9,200 nucleotides of DNA, taken from Syntrophomonas sp. UBA5288. Its GTDB lineage: Bacteria; Bacillota; Syntrophomonadia; Syntrophomonadales; Syntrophomonadaceae. The notes beneath the pieces were generated by a model. The model did not search any database. It had not been told where the DNA came from and saw only the letters and a program-made list of their open reading frames with translations. The stretch lies in assembly GCA_002408445.1 (NCBI GenBank), contig DHSK01000163.1, forward strand, positions 1 to 9,200, given 5' to 3'. This document shows positions 5,995-9,200 of the stretch, in pieces (position 1 is the first letter of the stretch; every line of letters starts with the position of its first letter). A program made the translations under genes and the position numbers.

Positions 5995-6573
5995 TTATTT
6001 GCTCCTGCTGCCGGGTTTGACTACCGGGATTTTGCCTTCCGCACATAAAGGGCACTCTTGTGCTTCCCATGATTTGATATCCATGGTCAGTACAGCTTCC
6101 TTACGTACGCCGAAGTCCACTTTGCCGTTGCTGCGGTCTACCAATACTCCTACGCCTGCTACAACTCCACCGGCCTCCCGCACTATTTTAATAACTTCAT
6201 CAACTGAACCGCCGGTTGTAACCACGTCTTCCACTACCAGCACTTTCTGGCCCGGTTTTATTTCAAAACCACGGCGCAGCATCATCTCACCATCCTGACG
6301 CTCGCAGAATATGCCGGGAACTTTTAGCTGCCGGGCTACTTCATAGGATACGATTATGCCGCCCATGGCAGGTCCTATTACCACTTCCGCCTTTTCATTC
6401 TCAAACTTGTCGGCCAGGTGCCGGCAAAGTTGTTCGGTATAGTGCGGATATTGCAGAACCTGAGCACACTGCATATACTGGTTGCTGTGCCGGCCGGAAG
6501 TAAGACGAAAATGTCCTTCCAGCAAAGCTCCAGACTGAGTAAATATTTCTATGGCCTTATCTTTTTCCAACAT
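5995..6573 (-). CDS. pyrE: Orotate phosphoribosyltransferase
   Basis: A cytoplasmic enzyme of 192 residues that transfers the phosphoribosyl group of PRPP to orotate, giving orotidine 5'-phosphate and pyrophosphate, the fifth step of UMP synthesis. The PRPP-binding signature VLVVEDVVTTGGSV is at residues 111-124. LTSGRHSNQY (24-33) matches the family's N-terminal 'L-x-S-G-x-x-S-x-x-Y' substrate element, and IGPAMGGI (66-73) is the conserved pyrophosphate-side loop. The C-terminus carries CPLCAEGKIPVVKPGSR, the CPLC tail found in one clade of bacterial and archaeal PyrE. The ATG at 6573 is 3 nt after the pyrF stop, and its GGAGGG site overlaps the last pyrF codons, which suggests translational coupling. 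This is the last gene of the operon; the hairpin at 5938-5969 follows. Confidence 0.96.
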   Translation of the reverse strand: MLEKDKAIEIFTQSGALLEGHFRLTSGRHSNQYMQCAQVLQYPHYTEQLCRHLADKFENEKAEVVIGPAMGGIIVSYEVARQLKVPGIFCERQDGEMMLRRGFEIKPGQKVLVVEDVVTTGGSVDEVIKIVREAGGVVAGVGVLVDRSNGKVDFGVRKEAVLTMDIKSWEAQECPLCAEGKIPVVKPGSRSK

Positions 6574-6576
6574 ATT

Positions 6577-7296
6577 TTAACCCTCCAATTCTTCGATTAT
6601 ACGTTGGGCTGCCGCAACCGGGTCCGGCGCCTTGGTGATCGGTCTTCCGATTACCATGTAATCAGCCCCCATATCCAGTGCTGCCCTGGGTGTGGTGATA
6701 CGTTTCTGGTCATTGGCTTCCGACCAGGCCGGCCTAATACCGGGTGTAATGATTTTAAATTCAGGCCGGCAGGCCGAACGGATGGCATTAATTTCCTTAG
6801 GTGAGCATACTACTCCATCGATACCTGTTTGCTCGGCCATTTGGGCCCAACGTACTACTACATCTTCTACTTTCAAGTCAGGGATCAATAATTCCTGAGC
6901 CAGTTGTTCCTGTGCAATACTGGTAAGCACAGTTACTGCAATTACCAGAGGGGGTTTGCGGTTCAGGCGGGAGGCTTCATTTTGCACCTCTTTAACTACC
7001 GTTTGCAGCATTTCCTTACCACCGGCAGCATGAACATTGAACATAAAAACATTAAGCCTGGTCATTACCCGACCGGCTGCACCTACGGTGTTAGGTATAT
7101 CATGGAATTTCAGATCAGCGAATACCTTACCCCCCAGATCATTTATTTTACCCACAATGCCGGGACCGGCACTGTTAAACAACTGCATGCCAACTTTAAA
7201 GGCACCTACATGGGGCGCCAGTTTTTCCACCAGGTCCAGCGCCTGCTGTTCTGTGTCCACATCAAGGGCCAGGATAATCCGTTCATAAGCATTCAT
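6577..7296 (-). CDS. pyrF: Orotidine 5'-phosphate decarboxylase
   Basis: A 239-residue TIM-barrel enzyme that decarboxylates OMP to UMP, the final de novo step. The substrate-site LALDVD is at residues 9-14. The catalytic charged network FADLKFHDIPNT (59-70) contains D61, K63 and D66, the family's Asp-Lys-Asp array. Later barrel elements include VCSPKEI, ITPGIRP (phosphate side) and MVIGRPITKAPDP. The length is normal for the bacterial short form (about 230-245). The ATG at 7296 is preceded by AGGAGG (7306-7311) at 9 nt, an excellent site. Unlike the other junctions in this operon, it is separated from pyrD by 105 nt containing inverted repeats, so its expression may be adjusted separately. 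Confidence 0.96.
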   Translation of the reverse strand: MNAYERIILALDVDTEQQALDLVEKLAPHVGAFKVGMQLFNSAGPGIVGKINDLGGKVFADLKFHDIPNTVGAAGRVMTRLNVFMFNVHAAGGKEMLQTVVKEVQNEASRLNRKPPLVIAVTVLTSIAQEQLAQELLIPDLKVEDVVVRWAQMAEQTGIDGVVCSPKEINAIRSACRPEFKIITPGIRPAWSEANDQKRITTPRAALDMGADYMVIGRPITKAPDPVAAAQRIIEELEG

Positions 7297-7324
7297 CGGT
7301 TTTTTCCTCCTGTCTCAATTCATT

Positions 7325-7369
7325 ACGGAAGCACACAGCAAATTTAATAGGCTTAAGCCATGTTTCCGT
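7325..7369 (-). repeat. Inverted repeats in the pyrD-pyrF gap
   Basis: ACGGAAGCA at 7325-7333 and TGTTTCCGT at 7361-7369 are complementary at 8 of 9 positions. Between them lies a perfect 10-bp palindrome, GGCTTAAGCC (7350-7359). The structure occupies about half of the 105-nt space between the pyrD stop and the pyrF start and ends 13 nt before the pyrF ribosome binding site. No U-run follows, so it is not an intrinsic terminator. No plausible small ORF was found in the gap; the longest ATG frame noted encodes about six residues. Confidence 0.45.
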
Positions 7370-7401
7370 TCATTTTCGAGTATGTCCTGGTGCCGGCAAG
7401 G

Positions 7402-8331
7402 CTAATAGCTTTTTGCGGCCAGGCCGGTCAATTCGTTAATATTGTCTATCTCATAATCATGCATATAGGTTTGAATTCCATCTATAATTTCGATTGCCGC
7501 CCGGGGATTTACGAAATTGGCAGTGCCGACGGATATTGCGGTTGCCCCGGCCAGGATGAATTCCAGTGCATCAGTGGTACTCATTATCCCGCCTCCGCCC
7601 AGAATGGGCAGCGGGACTTCACGATAAACCTGACAGATCATCCTCAAGGCCACGGGCTTGATCGCAGGCCCTGACAACCCACCGACTATGTTGGCCAGAA
7701 CCGGTTTGCGCGTTTTTATATCTATGGCCATACCCATAAGGGTGTTTATCATGGAAAGAGCATCCGCCCCGCCTTCCCACGCGGCCCTGGCTATGGCAAC
7801 TATATCCGTAACATTGGGTGACAGTTTGGGAATCACCGGAATGCTGGTTTTCGACTTTACCGCTCCCACCACATCTTTTACCAGCTGCGGTTCAGTACCA
7901 AACTGCAGACCGCCCTGTTTAACATTGGGACAGGATATATTCAATTCAATACCGGCTACACCCTTATGTCCTTCCAGGCGGGCGGCGATAGCAGCGTACT
8001 CTTCTACCGTATTACCGGCAATATTGGCTATAACCGTAACGTTCTGGTCCACCAGATAAGGCAGATGTTCCTCCAGGAACACATCTACACCGGGGTTCTC
8101 CAATCCGATAGCATTGAGCATCCCCGCCGGTGTCTCAACTATCCGGGGAGCGGGATTGCCCGGACGCGCGGTAAGGGTGGTGCCTTTTACAATTACTGCG
8201 CCCAGATCAGCAATATTCATATAATCTTCATATTCCCGTCCATATCCGAATGTACCGGATGCTACCACTACCGGGTTGGCCAGCTTGACCCCGCCCAGGT
8301 TGACGGATAAATCCACTTTATTTTCCCGCAA
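7402..8331 (-). CDS. pyrD: Dihydroorotate dehydrogenase, class 1B catalytic subunit
   Basis: A 309-residue FMN-binding TIM barrel that oxidises dihydroorotate to orotate. In the class 1B enzyme electrons pass from FMN to the PyrK subunit (FAD, 2Fe-2S) and on to NAD. Visible hallmarks are NPVVVASGTFGYG (19-31), KGTTLTARPGNPAPR (49-63), the substrate loop NAIGLENPG (73-81), NISCPNV (131-137, catalytic base C134), and the FMN phosphate-binding end of the barrel, GGGGI followed by GATAISVGTANF. The start is TTG at 8331, with a perfect AGGAGG 7 nt upstream that overlaps the pyrK stop; only 11 nt separate the two genes. Immediate adjacency to pyrK supports class 1B rather than the fumarate-linked class 1A. 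Confidence 0.96.
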   Translation of the reverse strand: MRENKVDLSVNLGGVKLANPVVVASGTFGYGREYEDYMNIADLGAVIVKGTTLTARPGNPAPRIVETPAGMLNAIGLENPGVDVFLEEHLPYLVDQNVTVIANIAGNTVEEYAAIAARLEGHKGVAGIELNISCPNVKQGGLQFGTEPQLVKDVVGAVKSKTSIPVIPKLSPNVTDIVAIARAAWEGGADALSMINTLMGMAIDIKTRKPVLANIVGGLSGPAIKPVALRMICQVYREVPLPILGGGGIMSTTDALEFILAGATAISVGTANFVNPRAAIEIIDGIQTYMHDYEIDNINELTGLAAKSY

Positions 8332-8342
8332 AGTTAATCCTC

Positions 8343-9122
8343 CTAAAATTCTACTGCCTTAATATCAAATACCGGCCCGTCTTTACAGACTTTGACCAGG
8401 TTTTCATCTTCGGGTTTCAGCTTGCGCGCACAACCGAGACAAGCGCCTACGCCGCAGGCCATATTTTCTTCCAGGGATACCTCCCCGCTAATATGGTTTT
8501 GACGCGCATATTCAGATACTGCCGCCATCATCGGCTCCGGTCCGCAGGTGTAGATAAAATCACATTTTGACGGATCAACCTGCTCCTGCAGCAATTCGGT
8601 TACCAGTCCTTTAAAACCAATGCTGCCATCCATAGTTGCGGTCCATAATTCAATTCCGGGATAATCCAGATAGGAAGCTGCTACCAGCTGGTCTTTATTA
8701 GCCGCCCCGTGCAGGACTTGAACCTGACAACCTTTCTCGCTAAGCATTCGGGCCAGGTAGACCAGAGGAGCAATTCCTACTCCACCGCCGACTAATACCG
8801 CTTTTGCTTTTTGGCACAGGGAAAAGCCGGTCCCTAACGGTCCCATGACTTCAATGGTATCCCCCATTTTTTTCTGGGCCAGAAGTTCCGTGCCCCGGCC
8901 AACTACCCGGTAAAGCAAACGGATAATGCCCTCTGCCTGGTCTACGTCAAACAAGCTTAAGGGCCGGCGCAGCAATGGATCTGCCTGACGGTTCAGCAAT
9001 ACATGCACAAACTGGCCCGGTTTACATAATTTAGCCAGTGCCGGCAGGCAAAATTCCATTACAAATAAATCCTGCCCTACCTGTCGATTATCTGTAATAA
9101 CTACCTTTTCATTTACGGCCAT
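8343..9122 (-). CDS. pyrK: Dihydroorotate dehydrogenase B electron transfer subunit
   Basis: A 259-residue ferredoxin-reductase-like subunit that carries electrons from PyrD FMN through a 2Fe-2S cluster and FAD to NAD. The FAD-binding motif RRPLSLFDVD (52-61) is followed by the NAD-domain glycine loop VGGGVGIAPL (111-120), YTCGPEPMM (191-199) and the C-terminal cluster motif CGVGACLGC plus VC (C223, C228, C231, C246). The start was set at ATG 9122, preceded by GGAGGA at 9127-9132, because 259 residues matches the usual family size (about 255-265). The longer reading from ATG 9167 adds 15 residues encoded partly by a GC palindrome. Upstream, a minus-strand frame from the right edge ends with a TAA at 9183-9185. 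It could be the end of carB, but only five codons are visible. Confidence 0.94.
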   Translation of the reverse strand: MAVNEKVVITDNRQVGQDLFVMEFCLPALAKLCKPGQFVHVLLNRQADPLLRRPLSLFDVDQAEGIIRLLYRVVGRGTELLAQKKMGDTIEVMGPLGTGFSLCQKAKAVLVGGGVGIAPLVYLARMLSEKGCQVQVLHGAANKDQLVAASYLDYPGIELWTATMDGSIGFKGLVTELLQEQVDPSKCDFIYTCGPEPMMAAVSEYARQNHISGEVSLEENMACGVGACLGCARKLKPEDENLVKVCKDGPVFDIKAVEF

Positions 9123-9126
9123 CGGT

Positions 9127-9132
9127 TCCTCC
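9127..9132 (-). promoter_or_regulatory. Ribosome binding site deciding the pyrK start
   Basis: GGAGGA on the minus strand, 4 nt before the ATG at 9120-9122. It is the only strong site near the 5' end of pyrK and favours the 259-residue product over the 274-residue one. Confidence 0.6.
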
Positions 9133-9149
9133 ATCATTTTATTGTTTAA

Positions 9150-9164
9150 CCGGCCGTCGGCCGG
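9150..9164 (-). repeat. GC palindrome upstream of pyrK
   Basis: CCGGCCG and CGGCCGG flank a single central base, giving 7 paired positions of pure GC, 17 nt upstream of the pyrK ribosome binding site. On the minus strand it is followed by an A-rich stretch rather than a U-run. It may be an intercistronic RNA structure between the upstream gene and pyrK. Confidence 0.5.
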
Positions 9165-9200
9165 CATATAACCTATTATAACTTACTCTACTGCCTTATT

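Noticed and set aside
9183..9200. End of carB at the right edge
   Set aside because: A minus-strand frame ends at TAA 9183-9185, as expected from operon order, but only five codons are visible, too few to support an annotation.

Overview
The window looks like the chromosome of an anaerobic, spore-former-type Firmicute, probably a Desulfotomaculum/Pelotomaculum-like member of the Peptococcaceae. This is inferred from the PyrK/PyrD-1B pair, the pyrK-pyrD-pyrF-pyrE gene order, the strong AGGAGG-type ribosome binding sites and the use of TTG/GTG starts; there is no rRNA or other direct taxonomic marker.

Left part (1-4904): a signalling locus. On the minus strand a gene runs off the left edge. 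Its visible 147 codons encode a membrane-anchored sensor with one N-terminal transmembrane helix and what looks like a dCache-type extracellular domain, so it is probably a chemoreceptor or another transmembrane sensor. Divergent from it, on the plus strand, is a two-gene operon. The first gene is a large hybrid histidine kinase (7TMR-DISM sensor, seven membrane helices, HisKA/HATPase, receiver, and a second LytS-type kinase). The second is a response regulator of the SAPR type (receiver, SARP-like winged helix, BTAD repeat domain). The 208-bp divergent spacer holds a good sigma-A-like promoter. Just upstream of it are three TGAACA direct repeats at 11- and 10-bp steps, which is the layout SARP-type regulators are known to bind. 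An autoregulated operon, possibly co-regulating the divergent sensor, is the most interesting hypothesis here.

Middle part (4905-5994): a stretch of small or broken genes, all readable only on the minus strand. It holds a C-terminal coding scrap, a short membrane-helix scrap, an N-terminally truncated DUF1273/YpsA-like (SLOG) protein, and an unrecognised 102-residue ORF in the same frame as the truncated protein. A 14-position hairpin separates them from the pyrimidine operon.

Right part (5995-9200): the distal end of the de novo pyrimidine operon on the minus strand, in transcription order pyrK, pyrD, pyrF, pyrE. PyrK and PyrD form the NAD-linked dihydroorotate dehydrogenase, PyrE makes OMP from orotate and PRPP, and PyrF decarboxylates OMP to UMP. 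The genes are tightly spaced (11 nt and 3 nt) except for a 105-nt gap between pyrD and pyrF that contains inverted repeats. The upstream part of the operon (expected carB and others) lies beyond the right edge.
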